64,000 nucleotides of DNA from Nilaparvata lugens (taxonomy: Eukaryota > Arthropoda > Insecta > Hemiptera > Delphacidae), in NCBI RefSeq assembly GCF_014356525.2, contig NC_052518.1, positions 96,044,943 through 96,108,942 of the forward strand, read 5' to 3'. The position numbers and the translations under genes were made by a program. Position 1 is the stretch's first letter. Each line of letters starts with the position of its first letter. Below, piece after piece: positions 42,550 through 55,406 of this stretch. The notes beneath the pieces are model-generated. The model was not told the origin of the DNA, made no database searches, and worked only from the letters and a program-made list of their open reading frames with translations.

Positions 42550-45500
42550 TCAGTTTGAATTTCCTTTTTTTTCTCTGGCCTGGAATCTTGCTTTTGCGTA
42601 TTTCACCCACGTTTTTATGACATCTTCAATTTCTGCATCCGACGCAGACGATGTTCTTGAATTACGTCTTACTCCACCTGTGAAAAAATTTGATGGTAAT
42701 GCAAATGGAAATTGCAACTGTAATTTCAAAAAAGACAACATTTTTCTAAGCCATATTGTCCATTGTTTTGGGCGCAAAATCTCAATATGCTTTAAATGTT
42801 CGTATTTTTTTATCTACATTTCAAAATTAAAAATTGTTTATCTACTCTCTGATTCCTTCTTCTCGAGTGCAAATCTTTGATGGAATAAGAAATTTTGACA
42901 CCTCAAAATTTGGACCAGTTTTCAATCAATATTTCTAAATTTGTTATCATTACTGTTAAGGGAAAATGCCTGTTTGTAATAAGTTGATTGAAATGGATGA
43001 ATAAGTAAATAATATTGAAGACTCGAGGTGCAAGATGCATCTAATTTGCACAAACATTCAGCTAATCCTAACTCCTAACTGATAGAAATAAGTAACTTTT
43101 AGTTCTGCAACTCTGCTGTATTTTTCTTGTACCTCGTCTCCAATATGGTTCTTTGGACAATACTATACTAATTTTCAGCTTACTTACAGTAAATAAAATT
43201 ATTTCTTCATATGAAATTAATTGAACAGCTATTCAATTATAAATAAATCATTTCACATTCTTAAAAAAGCTGTAATTTCGAAATATATTGTAGGGAAGTT
43301 TTTTTTTGTACAGGTTACAAAAGTAAATTTAGTTTGTTTTTGAATGGTGAAAGAATTGTCTCTTAAAGGAAACTAACTATAAGTGAAAGTGCAACTTACT
43401 AAAAATGGCTTCCTTCAGATGAAGAGAGGAGAAGACCTTCTTCTTTTTAAATCCGATCCAGCTATAATTTGCAGCAAAATGGTCACTCATAGTGGATTTC
43501 AGAATTCGTCTGACAATTTCAGGAATTGTGTTTCCACCACTGCTTGAAAGATATCTTGCCTGGAATCAGATGAGATATTATAAAGTATATAAAAGCGATT
43601 ATCTAGAGTCCTTAAATGTAATTTCATAAGTGGCAGTTTTAATTGATAATAAATATTAAAACAATAAACCGATACAGCAGAGTATTCAAGGACCCAACAT
43701 AGTCCTGATCAAATTATCAAATCGTATCAATGAAAATGATTGCTTCTATTCACAGTTTACTTCAAATTATTCAAGATATTTCTCAAAGGGTTGATTTGAT
43801 GATGGTCAAATTGAAATAAATAGGGTTTTATTCAATCATAAAAGGAATTAGTTCAAATATAACTATATAGTCCCTAATACAAGAAACTGATTTTTGAAAA
43901 ATGAAGCATCACAAAAAAATTTGACAATTGTATTGACAGGAGCCTTGTCCACTAGACTCTGGTCACTAACTGAGCTGGTCCAATTATCTCTCATGAATGG
44001 TTATGCCGTTGCAGGAATTATTATTTACTAGGGCACTATCTGAATATGTCATACCTAGCATTTTCCATATATTGTATGGTAAATTTTTATTTTATTCATG
44101 TGTTTCTTCTATTTCAATGACATTTCAAACTATTTCTATTCGTTAAGTACACTGTATACGAGTACATGAAGTTTTCAATGCTCCACCACAAAATATCAAA
44201 GAAAGTGCTACCCCTGGTATATTCAAAAATAAATTCAAATCTATACTTATTAATATTTGTCCCTATAAAATTGATGAGTTTCTTGAGGAAATTGCCTTTG
44301 TAATTAGCTGATATCGAACTTATTAATAAAACTTCATGTAGGATATCATGATTCTTTCATTCATTTCATATTCATTGCTTTCATTAAGATAACGTTTCAT
44401 ACATTACTAGATCTTTTCCCTAATGTGGTTTTTCATGAAATTATATGATAAACTAGCAGGGCACCCGTGCTTCGCTACGGGAATCAAGAATTAAGATTAT
44501 TCTTGTGAAATATGTAAACTGGAATAATAATATAGTCTTGTCACTGTCATAGAATTTTGTTTCCGGAAAGGTGCTCTTCCTAGATAAAAATAACAAATTT
44601 GGCACAAAAAACTAACATTGTAATTAGCACACAAAAGATGCCTCATTCAGAAAAGCCAATGATAATGTGTTCCACTACTACCACTTCTAAGATATTTGGT
44701 GAAGTAGACTCGAAATAGCACGTTTATATGCCAAAAGTAACTTATTTCCAATAATTGAAGGAAATCCTCAGAGCCATTTTTGAGATACTTGTAAGAGCGC
44801 AAGCAAAGAAATTTTACTCATATTCACCTCTCATCTTCATCCTTCCCATTATACACACACGCACAAGCCTAAAGCTTATGTGGGCACCATTCTCAGCAAA
44901 AAGTATAGGATTATTATGTTGTAAAATATTTACCATTTCTTCCATCTTTTCCTTGGTTGACAGCTCATCCTCCACAATATCCATTTTTTCGTCAGTTGTA
45001 ATGGGCAACTGGTTCTTGATATTCATGATTATGTCCGGCTGCTGAGGTGTTGGAGCAACCGGTAATGGACCAACTGCTCCTTCCCTTTCTTGCAGCAGAG
45101 AAACAATCGTCTCTTGAGTCTCATCAATTTTGTTGAGTCTCATTTTTATCAAGTTTATTTGCCGCACAAGATATTTTTTGAAGCTATTGTCACCTGAAAA
45201 CAATAATTATAGATACAGTCATGTTGAATCTATTACACAGGTATCTTTTGTCATATTGTATTCAATATTTGACTTTGCCTATTGTTCTAAGAATTTGACG
45301 GCAATAAAATCATATTTATGTATTTATTTATTTTTAATGACTTATTTCTCTTCTTTTCATGTCTTTTGGTGAGTTTATATGTTATAATAAGTGAATATTG
45401 CATTGTCATCCAGTTCCAACCTATGTTTCAAAAAATGTTGAAGTCTAGCTCATCATGAATTTAAAAATGTTTGATCTGTGTGTATTTTTGACTAGCTGGC

Positions 45501-47891
45501 CCGGCGAAATTCATACCGCCAAATAGTTTAATGCATCTCATGACACACATTAGCTGGATGCACACCTGAGGAGGCGCGATGCGGTATTTTATTTATAGCC
45601 TATAGATAATTTTCCAACTGCAAAATAAATAATTTACTAAAAATCAATTAATTCTGAAAACCGAAGACAGCACAATTATTTGAAACAAAGCAACGCAATG
45701 TCTATAGAGCATGTAAGTCTTTAACCTGAGTCCGCACTGCTGGATGGTTACACACACAAGTTATTTTGATTTAGCCGGGACATTTAGAATAAAATACACA
45801 TGGGCGGTTATGGAGCAGCACAAACTCTTTTTTACTATCTATCGACGGCTGTCGTATGATGCAATGATTATAATAGCTGATTTTCATTTCTGTGTGTGGC
45901 CAGCTCACAAATCTTCTCCCATAAGGATTACATGTAAACTTTGAAGGCTCGTTGGAAAGAGTCCTGAAGTCGGATTATAAATTAGATAGGCCATAAACCT
46001 GGTCCTGAACATAACGAACACAACTAGAAAAAATCATCAAATTCAGTGCACAAATAAAAAAGTTATTGAATGTCAAAATTTGATGCTCGATTTTCATTTA
46101 TATAGATTAAATTATAATGGGGGACTAACGAGTGAAACGTTTAGGCCTGCCGCAAAGTAGACCCACACTAATCCACGAAAAGCAACCCACGCCGTGGGAT
46201 GTTTTGTAAACCATTGCTAGGCTTCTCTAGACATATGTGTAATACATGCAATGTCAGCTGATTGATTATGAATAATTCTAAAGCAATCTATGGTTTACAA
46301 AACATCCCACGGCGTGAGTCTACTTTGCGGCGGGCCTTAGGGCCTACATAGCCAAGTAAAATAGTGCAGTTTTGAATCAATATTCAATCAATAAGTCCAA
46401 ATTAGTAATGTTCAAAAGCTTACCTCTTTCTGTAGATTCTGAACATTTTGGTGTTGAGGAATGAAACAGCTGGTTTGGCTCGTTTGAAGATTCCGGAATG
46501 AGGGTATTAATAAGCCGGGGCTACTGCAAACTACTGAAGCAGGCGTCACAGCAGCAGGGTCGTCTTCATCTGAAGATGAGTATATACGAGGCCGCTTCAG
46601 CGTTCTTTTCCTCTTCCCACTGTTGGAATCACTGCCAATATCGCTAGTGTACTGCGCTTGATTGCAACTATTGCGAATAGTGAATCTGAAAAATAATTAA
46701 AAGATAGGAAGATAATGAAGTTAAGAGACAGTTCTTGGTAGCAGGACAGTACAGAATGTTACTAATTTCGTGCCCCTCGCACCACCGTTATAGTGTCATG
46801 ACCACATACTAAAGTGCAATAATAAAAATATTCAGGCAATATTACAAAAAATAAACATAAAATGATCATAGGACTTTTATATTTTTAATCCATAATAATC
46901 CGCTTAATCAATATATGTTTTATTATGAATTAAACACTTTGAGAAATAGTTTGAATAATTTGAGATTAACTGTAAATAGAAGCAATTATTTTCATTGATA
47001 AAATTTTAAGATAAAGAAAGGAAAAAAGATGTTGTCGAATTCCACTATAACATTTTTATTCACCAAAACTAGTTTTTCCTTTCTTTATCTTAATATGGAG
47101 AAGTTCCACAATATCTCTGATAAAAGTGTTAAATTTGATAAAATTTTATTTGTCCAGTACTATGTTGGGTCCTTGGATACTCTATGGAATCGGTTTATTT
47201 GTTAATATCTCAAGAGTGTGCTACAGTGAATGGTGACCTTTAATCGCATCACGTCTACAGTTTACATTTGAATTGTCTTAAAACAAGTCGTATTTGATAA
47301 ATTATAAAATTCTGCAGAGCAGTTACTTTTTCGAATTTCTAATATTTCCTCTCCAAAAACCTCCTTTTTTTAAACTAAACAAACTTTTTTGCTGTAGTTA
47401 TTGAAGTAAGTTTCAATTGAAAAACTATAAATTACACGCCTTGTAGACCTTTCCAATGACACTCACGACAATCATGAAACTGTTATTCTTGTCTCACATT
47501 TTATGTGCAAGAATACCAGTGCTATGCTTTTTAGATAATTACATTGACCTTATAGGACATCAACCAATTTAGTCAACTGCTACTACCCACTTTTAAGAAA
47601 AAGCTAGGATTATCAGTTTTACCAAACAGTTATTATTGAATTTAAGTTCTGTATACTTATATGAAACATACTTAATTAATTCAACTCACCATAATATTCT
47701 TTGCCCATAGTTCTGGCCTTATATTTTGCCCACGTACATGAGTTAGAGCCTGGCGCAATTTCTTTTTCAACCAGTTTTTTTATTTTATCACTGGTGATGT
47801 GTTGTGGCCACCAACAGGAATCCCCATCAAACCATGAACATGGTACCACTTCAACATTACTCTCCTCAACGAAGTGGACAACCACCCACAT
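42550..47891 (-). CDS. DUF4806-type protein gene, five exons
   Basis: Exons, each with GT-AG signals: 47891-47690, 46685-46424, 45193-44934, 43559-43400, 42677-42550. Exon 1 starts MWVVVHFVEESNVEVVP and has SWFDGDSCWWPQ. Exon 2 has AQYTSDIGSDSNSGKRKR, a low-complexity basic linker, and a Ser/Gln-rich end. Exon 3 is helical (FKKYLVRQINLIKMRL), then acidic. Exons 4 and 5 join in phase to the DUF4806 domain (TIPEIVRRILKSTMSDHFA, YSWIG, SDAEIEDVIKTWVKYAK) and TGA. The domain's function is unknown. Such proteins are numerous in some hemipterans. Joins 3-4 and 4-5 keep frame. Joins 1-2 and 2-3 each miss one base, so small exons are unseen, or the gene or assembly is damaged. A likely 5' UTR acceptor (tttttccag) precedes the Met. 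Introns hold repeats. Its neighbour upstream on the same strand is a transposase. Confidence 0.75.
43655..43805 (-). repeat. Intronic repeat copy, inverted relative to 46935-47215
   Basis: Blocks such as 'aaggacccaacatag', 'agaagcaat.attttcattg' and 'tgagaaata..ttgaataattt' occur here and, reverse complemented, at 46935-47215. The latter carries an extra ~140 bp bounded by the direct repeat tgataaaatttt (46997 and 47137) and holding 21-bp inverted ends aagataaagaaaggaaaaa. It appears to be a nested insertion. Confidence 0.6.
44155..44310 (+). pseudogene. Non-LTR retrotransposon ORF2 C-terminal scrap
   Basis: The plus strand encodes VFNAPPQNIKESATPGIFKN followed by a basic stretch and IDEFLEE before a stop. 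This resembles the last residues of many non-LTR ORF2 proteins ('N.LP..IK......FK..L...L...F.S..EFL'). It lies in the intron between DUF4806 exons 4 and 3 and is only a 5'-truncated tail. Confidence 0.4.
45493..46126 (+). repeat. Interspersed repeat, longer copy (actagctggcccggcgaaat...)
   Basis: Begins gactagctggcccggcgaaa and ends near 'ttcatttatatagatt'. It shares its start with 6558-6640. Non-coding. It lies in the intron between DUF4806 exons 3 and 2. Confidence 0.5.
46144..46336. mobile_element. Harbinger-like MITE with TTA target duplication
   Basis: 193 bp. Terminal inverted repeats start GGCC(T/C)GCCGCAAAGTAGAC on both ends and continue into a second paired block (acgccgtgggatgttttgta / tacaaaacatcccacggcgt), giving a hairpin. 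Flanked by tta on both sides (46141-46143 and 46337-46339). A TTA/TAA duplication with GG-starting ends is typical of PIF/Harbinger non-autonomous elements. Confidence 0.8.
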
Positions 47892-48555
47892 TATTATAAA
47901 TCTGGAAAAACACAAAAACTTGTTACAATTCTATAAAATTTATCATCTTGCTAAAACTTCACTTGTATGATGAAATGAATGGAACAATTGAGTGAAGCAA
48001 ATAGTACTGGGAAGTTAAATACTACAAACAGATTTGGGGAACAATCTGAGTAAGTTATCCATCGTTGATTCAAAACATATACACAATAGTGCTGAAAAAA
48101 TGAAATATAACTCAAGGCCCATATTAGACTGTCATAGATTTGCTAAACGATATGATAAATGATAATGTCATCCTGCTAATATGCCCATGTATCTTTTATA
48201 AAAAATAAATTTCTCTATAAAATGATGAAATAGTGAATGTGTTGATGAATGTGGTCTATTATAATTGGTGTATATATAGGCCTACATAATGTACCAAAGA
48301 TTTTGTCAACGAGTTTTTATCAAATCTTTGATAGTATAATAAGGGTCTAATCAATCATTAGTTCATTACATTAAGTTTATTGTTTTTGAATTTTCAATGA
48401 TTATCAAGTATTTTGTTCTATAGAATATAAATACTCAAAATTCAAAATTTTCAGTCTCTTGTATTTTTGACTGTAAGTTTTTGTTTTTGTCTTTCAGACC
48501 ACAGTACGAATCTTGTTGTGCAGTTGATAACTTTACCTACCTACATTACCTACAT
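47892..48555. other. Gap between DUF4806 gene and transposase pseudogene
   Basis: AT-rich, no gene recognised. A region at 48485-48530 resembles coding sequence of the adjacent transposase (its 'ttttgtctttcagaccacagtacgaatcttg' echoes 48818-48845), a short local duplication. Confidence 0.5.
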
Positions 48556-50724
48556 TTAATAAAAACTTGAATGTATCAATGGAATTACCACAAAAGAGTC
48601 TTTACCATATGGAAACTGTACATACTTTCTTTCTATTTCACTAACTGGCCAAGATTTAAGAGTTGTATTAAGTTTGACAACATATGTGTCAAGTTTTGAA
48701 GAGAGTGCAGGTTTCTCATATAATTCTCCCACTATTGAAAATATTCTACCGACTACAACCATACAGCACATTTTTTTATTGTAGCAGAAATTTTTCACTT
48801 TCACTATTGTTTTGTCTTTTAGACCACAGCATGAATCTTGTTCTGCAGTTGACAAGTTGAAATCATTTAAAACTATTTTTTTGTACTGAGGATCCTGACA
48901 ATACAAAGAGAGAGGTCCATCTTCATGTATTTTTTTAAAAGTAGGAGAATTTTTTTGTGGCAAACTTGGTTTTGATTGACCTATTAGATTTTCTTTCTCT
49001 TCAAGTCTTTTTAAAAACTGCTGCAGTGGCTTCTTAGACTTCCGTAGTGACTTTTTTATTGTTTGCATGTAGCTCTCAAAAGGGAAAGCACAGCACTCAT
49101 CTAATGGGCCAAATGTTGACACATCGTCTGCCAAATGAATAAGGCCATGAATATTCTGTGACACAAACTGTTTCCCATATATTTGGGCGAATCCTTCAAC
49201 AAAAAACTTCAGCAAGTCCTTAGCATAGTCTATGATATGGTTCTGTCCATTGTTGTCCTTCAATAATATTCTCAATGAGATATACATGTAGAGCTATAAA
49301 GTTTGTCATCATATCTGAGGATAAGAAAGGGGGCAAAACTACAATACTCGTGTACAGCAGAAATTGTCGGAATTCTGTTGCTTTCCAACGGCTAACCTCA
49401 GAAAGAGACTGAGGTTTCCTTCCAAACTCTGAAGGTATAAATTTCTTCAATGAGACAAGCCTGTCACTTAGGTTTTGCACTTGCCTATGTGGAAATCGAT
49501 ATCTTAGCTCACCCTTAAGCCACAAAAGTATAATTTTTTTACTACTCCTAAACAAACTAAATGCATATAATCTAAGCTAAAACTTGAAATTAAATCAACA
49601 TGGTTCAACGATGTCAGTACTGTTGCACCAATGTGATGTTCTTCTTGACTGACCGAACAAAAACTTTCATGGGTCCTACTTGAGCAATTTGAATCTATAA
49701 AGCACACTCTGTTATTTACACTTTCTCCTTCCACTGTGCACCGAGTACACGAGTAAAACCCGGTGTGTCCCTTGATTTGTAAAACAAAGGCCTTAGCTGG
49801 CATGTCACACACAAACCCAACATGATTTATTTTAAAAAATAAATCATTAAAATAAAAACCATTTTCAAATAAACAATTCAACTCTTCTACCAATTTTCTC
49901 ATGAACTCATTGCTATCACTAGGTTTTTCATTGCCATAATACAGGCCTACCACAAAAACCGGTGAACTCTTTATTGATCGAATTCTTGCAAGTTGTGGCC
50001 ACATTTGACCACCTGAACTTTTAGATACAGGTGGCCCATAAATATTAAAAAGCAGTTTGAGCTCTGTTATATCATCAGAAACCTGAAAAGACTTTCAAAT
50101 GCTCTTCAATCCATTTTCAATACCTAAACATATGTACTGTCCACTCATTAAGGGCCGAACTGCAGTACATCTAGGCGTTCTAAGTAGAGTACGAACGTAG
50201 TCTGGCAAACCATCAAGATTTGGAACAGTTTTTAATATTTTTAAAAGACTATTTACAGATTTGTGATGGATTTTCTCACTTATACACCAATTGGAAAGTT
50301 GGTTCTTAAATGAGTCTAATGTAAAATTATCTTCAACTTTTTCCCCAGAATTTGAGCATTCTTCAAGATGATGTTTAATTTCTGGACTACGATTATTTAC
50401 AGAAATTGTTTCTTCTTGATCTGAGCTTGATTCATGGCTAAGCATACTTGGTGACATACTTTTTTCATCATCAAAAATTGGACCTGACATAGTGTTTTCC
50501 ATCATAGCATCTTCATACCAACTACTACATCCTGCAATACTAAAATCAGAACTATTTACATCTATACCACTATTTACAGTACTAATGCTATCTTCAGAGG
50601 AAAACACTTCACCAATATCGTTTTTTGATGAATCCACTTCAAACACATAACTAAATTCTTCTTCGCTCTTCTTTTTAGCTTTGTACCACAATGCTCTTGA
50701 GCATTTCCTCTTTTTATTATCCAT
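48556..50724 (-). pseudogene. CACTA/EnSpm-like transposase, three disabling lesions
   Basis: Starts at MDNKKRKCSRALWYK (50724), just after a splice acceptor (gtttctttcag), so a 5' exon is likely. Residues 1-150 are acidic and Ser-rich. Then come LDGLPDYVRTLLRTPR, an in-frame TGA near 50097, and PVFVVGLYYGNEKPS. MPAKAFVLQIKGHTGFYSCT (a zinc-like C..C context) and SLDYMHLVCLGVVKK follow. A frameshift falls in the A7 run near 49535, then RKPQSLSEVSRWKATEFRQF. A second frameshift is near 49285, then IHGLIHLADDV..FGPLDE and FPFESY. The order matches animal transposases usually filed under EnSpm/CACTA, whose last part resembles DUF4218 of plant TNP2. A functional enzyme would cut and paste the transposon. 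Only a few lesions, so inactivation is fairly recent. Confidence 0.8.
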
Positions 50725-50763
50725 GGATGGATATATGTTGACCAACAATCTGAAAGAAACCAT

Positions 50764-52480
50764 TCAAATGAAGGATATTCCGATTATTCAGTCATGTAAT
50801 TTTATAATGAATTGGTGACAGTTCTAATTCGCATCAAATACTTTTGACACAGACTTAGCCTACTTTATTGTGTCTGCCTATTCAAATACAGAGGAACAAG
50901 TTAATGTGTGTTGTAGAAACTGTCCTATAGATGTCTAAATAAAACATGATAAATATTTATTCAAGTGAGACGCCAGTAAGTTTTTAAGACATGTGCGAAT
51001 ATGAGGCTGGATGTTTGTAAGAGGCTATGCATAATCACAGAAGGCCTACGAACTTATTTTGTAGCTTGTAGCTTAACCATTCATAATATTATGATATTGA
51101 ATCGATCTATTATAATATTACTGAATCATTATAACCACTAGCTTGTTACAATGTATTACAATAATACATAATTGGACTCAATATTTTTTTACAATTTTAA
51201 GGTTAACCTACAATGTGAACAGTTCAATTACCTCTGTTAGGGTTTGAAAATTAGAAGCATCTACCTTATACACACTAAAAATTGCAATTACAGTTATATT
51301 ACGGCCTAGCATATATTTATTTACCGTAGTGCTTTTAAAAAACATGTGCTTTACAAATGCCATCACTAGCAAATCTGAAGTAGGGTAAACAACTTTGTTT
51401 GGTAACTTCTGTACGCTACTAAACTTATAAATAAATAGCCTAGATATGAATTTAACGTTCTTACCTTAATTTAAGACCATCAGCAATCAAAAATTAGCAG
51501 AACAGACTCGATGACGCGATAAAAGAAAGAAAGAGGAAACAAACACAAACACAAACAGGAATACCGAATACCTTGTTGCTTCATTGCTTACGGAACTACA
51601 AGGCTAGAACCATCAGGTGATCAGCTGTTCAAAAGCGTACACTTCAACCCGTGTTTACATTGAAAACCCTATGTTGAATGGAATTTTTCGTGAATAAACG
51701 TTAATAGTTCAACTGATAATCACTTTTTTCGAATAAAGACTTGTTATTTTATTTTTCCAATTCAAATTTTAACCTACATCATAAATTTCAAGGGTAGTTA
51801 TCATTGAATTATATTAATATTTTTAGTTATTGGTTAACCAATTTGTAGGTTACTTGTTTCTAGATAGCTTATTCAAATTCAGACTTACTTCTTTTACAAA
51901 AGTATTAAGTTTAGCAGAGTCATGGTTTATGAATAACAATTATCATGTTATTGAACAACAATAAATTATAAAAACATTGTTGATAAACTAAACGTTCTTT
52001 TTGACGAATTTAAGTACGATGTATTTACGGGTGCGCTCAACTCTATTCTGGAGTTTAAGACTAAATTCATTATTATTTCAAAACTTTCAAGTAAAAAAGT
52101 GTTGATTTTGAATCGTGTAGGACAAATATTACATATAAAAAAACTTTTTTAGACTTAATATGATTCATGGCTGGTATACATTTAATAGAGAATTAGTTAC
52201 AATTTATAAAATAGTGTACCCTGGCAGGTCTACAAAATTAACTGTATAGTTTAACAACGTAATTTTTTTATTAACATTATGACATTTACAATCATGAATA
52301 ATATTTCGATTGAACCACTGTATATATACCTATATACTTTCTTCAAAGTTTAGAATCATTAAAACTGCCTGTAGTGTTTAGAATTACGGTATGTGTTTCC
52401 TCTGATCCCACAACTGTGAGTAATTGATAAAGCAGAAGTTAATCTTCAATCTTCATTTGTAGGACCATTAACCAGCCAGA
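50764..52480. other. AT-rich non-coding stretch upstream of the transposase
   Basis: Presumably holds the transposase 5' exon/promoter and the right end of the transposon, but I could not identify terminal inverted repeats matching 41.5 kb. 'acaaacacaaacacaaac' at 51540-51558 is a short simple repeat. Isolated aacgtt motifs occur at 51466, 51698 and 51992 but without clustering. Confidence 0.45.
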
Positions 52481-52596
52481 TGAGCTGGGTTGGTCATCAC
52501 GTCAAAAATACAATATCACACAGAAAGTTTTTGACAACACTGTCACGTCAAAAAATAAAACATAATGGCATAGATGGCTAAACACAGTGATGGCCA

Positions 52597-55404
52597 CTAA
52601 ATGTCAACTGTAGACTCCTGAAAAAATTCACTCAAGGAGTAGTATGGTCTGGCACGCAGCCAGGACTTGAGTCTCCTCTTAAACTCACTGTCACTCAAAT
52701 GATGCACAGATGGAGGTAGCATGTTAAACATTTTAATAGCGATATTGGGATAACAGTTCTGAGCCTTACTTAGCCTACATCGAGGAACATTGACTTCGAG
52801 AGCATTTCGAAGTGAGTAGGCACTCTGCAACCCCCTCAAATTCACTGTCAGATTGGTATTCCTAATACCAACCAGGGAAGCAAAGATGAACTGGCTAAAA
52901 ACTGTGAGAATCCCAAGTCTGGCGAAGAGTGGCCTACAGTGCTCCAGATGACCACTGGATGATAATATCCGAACTGCCTTCTTCTGCAGCATAAGAATAC
53001 TCTCACAGTGTGAAGAGTGTCCCCACAGCAGTATTCCATATATAATGTGACTATGGAACAGTGAATAATAGGCCATAATCAAATGTTCCTCAGTCAGCAA
53101 GCACCTCAGTCTTCTCAACAGGTAGATCACACGAGACAGTCTTCTGCATACAGCATCCACATGAGCACTCCATGTTAACTTTGGATCGATGTTAAATCCC
53201 AGAAGCTTCACCGGTTCATTCAATGAATGATTGAAGTGGTTTCTCAGAGTGCACATGATATTCTGTGTCTTGCCGACGTTGAGCAACAGCTTGTTCTCCT
53301 GAAACCAGCGTTCTGCACCAGCAAAGGACTCCTCCAACTCAAGGGTGGCAGCTGCAGGCGAGGATCCTCTCCCAACAAGGGTTGTGTCATCCGCAAACAG
53401 CAGCTCACTTCCGCCGACTCTCAAATCGTTCATATGCAGGATGAACAGGACTGGCCCCAGGACAGAGCCCTGCGGTACCCCATGCCGTACATGCAGTTCG
53501 CCAGATGATGCACCCCGAACATTCACTATCTGCCTTCTGTCAGAAAGATAGGACTTGAAAGTGTCAGCAACAATGTCCGTTATACCATACTGACTCAACT
53601 TTCCAAGGAGAAGCTCATGAGACACACAGTCAAAAGCACGTGATAGGTCACACAGCCTCACTGCCACAGAATCTCCACTCTCGAATGCATCAATGACTTC
53701 GTTGATCAGGGCCAGCAGGGCGGTTTGTGTGGACTTGGACTTTCTAAAGCCATGTTGTCTATCAGACAGCAAACTATTCCTCTCAAGATGGTCCATTAGC
53801 TGATCCTTCATGGCAACCTCTAAGATTTTTCCGAGTAAGGGGGTAACAGTAATTGGTCGGAAGTTATTCTTGTCCTTCTCATCTCCCTTTTTGTATATAG
53901 GTACAGTTTTACCCAACTTCAAACAATTCGGAAAGTAGCCCAGTTTAAGACACTGACTAAAGACACTGGCAAGATGAGGTGCCATCTCATCAACCACTGA
54001 TTTCAAGAAAGCCACAGTAAATCCATAGATGTCCTGAGAAGGTGAATTTTTAAAAGCAGTCACTATTTTCAATACATCATTCTTCGAGACTCTCCTCCAT
54101 ACAGAAAAGACAGCGGGTTGCGCTTCTACATTTCCAACACCATTTGGCTGAGTCACTGGAATCTGCTGAAGAATGGCCTCCACGGAGTTCAGATAGTGAC
54201 TGTTCATAACATCTGGACTGAAATCACATTGAGGCTGTGTAGACGCTCTGCACTTGTTGATAAGCTTCCAGGCCGATTTACATGGGTTCTGAGAGTCAAG
54301 TATAGCATCAGCATTTTTCCTCTTAACTGCTCGGTCCACCTCCTGATTGAGAAGCTTCCGTGCCCTTAAGTACCTGCTAAATGCTACTTCTTTAGCCATT
54401 CTGTCCTGAGTCAACTCATAGTTCTGGTACAGAAGAGATACAGCAAACCTGAACACGTTCAATTCATGTGAGAACCAGTCTCCAACATTTTTCCTTCTAG
54501 TTCTCCTGGTTCGGGCATGAGAGCTCATCCGGCCACTTCTTGACTTGACTGGAAAAATAGAATCAAAGACACTGATAATTTCACAGAAAAATTTATCAAT
54601 TTTTACAGTGGACACCTGGTCATCATGTAGAATGGGCACAATCTCACTTTTAAAAATTTGAATGAAATGATGAACAACACCTAGATTGATCTTTCTGTAA
54701 CAAAACTCATAATCAGCATGCCAATCAGTGGCTTTCTCGACTTGAGTACCAACAAGCAGTTTCACAACAATGGCAAGATGATCCGCAACCTGGGGATTTA
54801 CGACACTGACTTCAAAAGCACCACTGCTTAAATTAGTTGCAACATTGTCAATGCAATTTGGACCTCTAGTTGGGAGTCTATTGCAAAAATATAGGTTGAA
54901 ACTCCGGAGCAAATTTTCAAGTCTGTACTGCGCTGGTAGACTGTGATTGAAATGAATATTAAAATCACCACCCACAATAATCTGCATGCTAAAATTTGCT
55001 ATATAAGCTAGACAGTCATCCAATCAACTCAGGAACTCTTCAAGTTCATTTCCAGTATGGTACACAACCAAAACAATAGTACTATGGTGAGTCAGAACTA
55101 TGCCAGTAATTTCAATTACTAACTCCCTACAAAAAGCTTGTAGATTTAACTCTTTGAAATTAAGTTCCTTATTAACGTAGATAGCAACACCACCATGACC
55201 ATGCACTGTGCGGCAGAAAGAGTTAGCCAATACCAAATCACCTATGGAGCTGTAGAATGGTATCTCCTCAGACTTCAGCCAATGCTCACTTATGCACAAA
55301 ATACTAATAGCATAAGAACATGCAAACAGGTCAACAAGATTAAACTTCGTGCGCAGGCACTGGACATTAATATAGCCTACACTCAACTTGGCATTTGTTT
55401 TCAC
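52597..55404 (-). pseudogene. ORF2: endonuclease-reverse transcriptase with one nonsense codon
   Basis: About 935 codons in a single frame, broken only by TGA at 55026-55024 (codon 127). Before it are endonuclease motifs: INVQCLRTK and the catalytic Glu in ILCISEHWL. After it come the endonuclease GGDFNIHF and the final SDH-type motif, here ADH. Then RT: NNFRPITVTPLLGKI and RQHGFRKSKSTQTAL. The active site spans LCDLSRAFD, GVPQGSVLGPVLF and FADDTTLV. The thumb region has LLGFNIDPKLTWSAHVD. The C-terminus has MLQKKAVRILSSSG and FNMLPPSVHHL, ending SLSEFFQEST. It would nick target DNA and prime reverse transcription there. Translation start is probably GTG/reinitiation at 55404, two bases after the ORF1 stop. 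The stop and the ADH change suggest a dead or barely dead copy. Confidence 0.87.
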
Positions 55405-55406
55405 TT

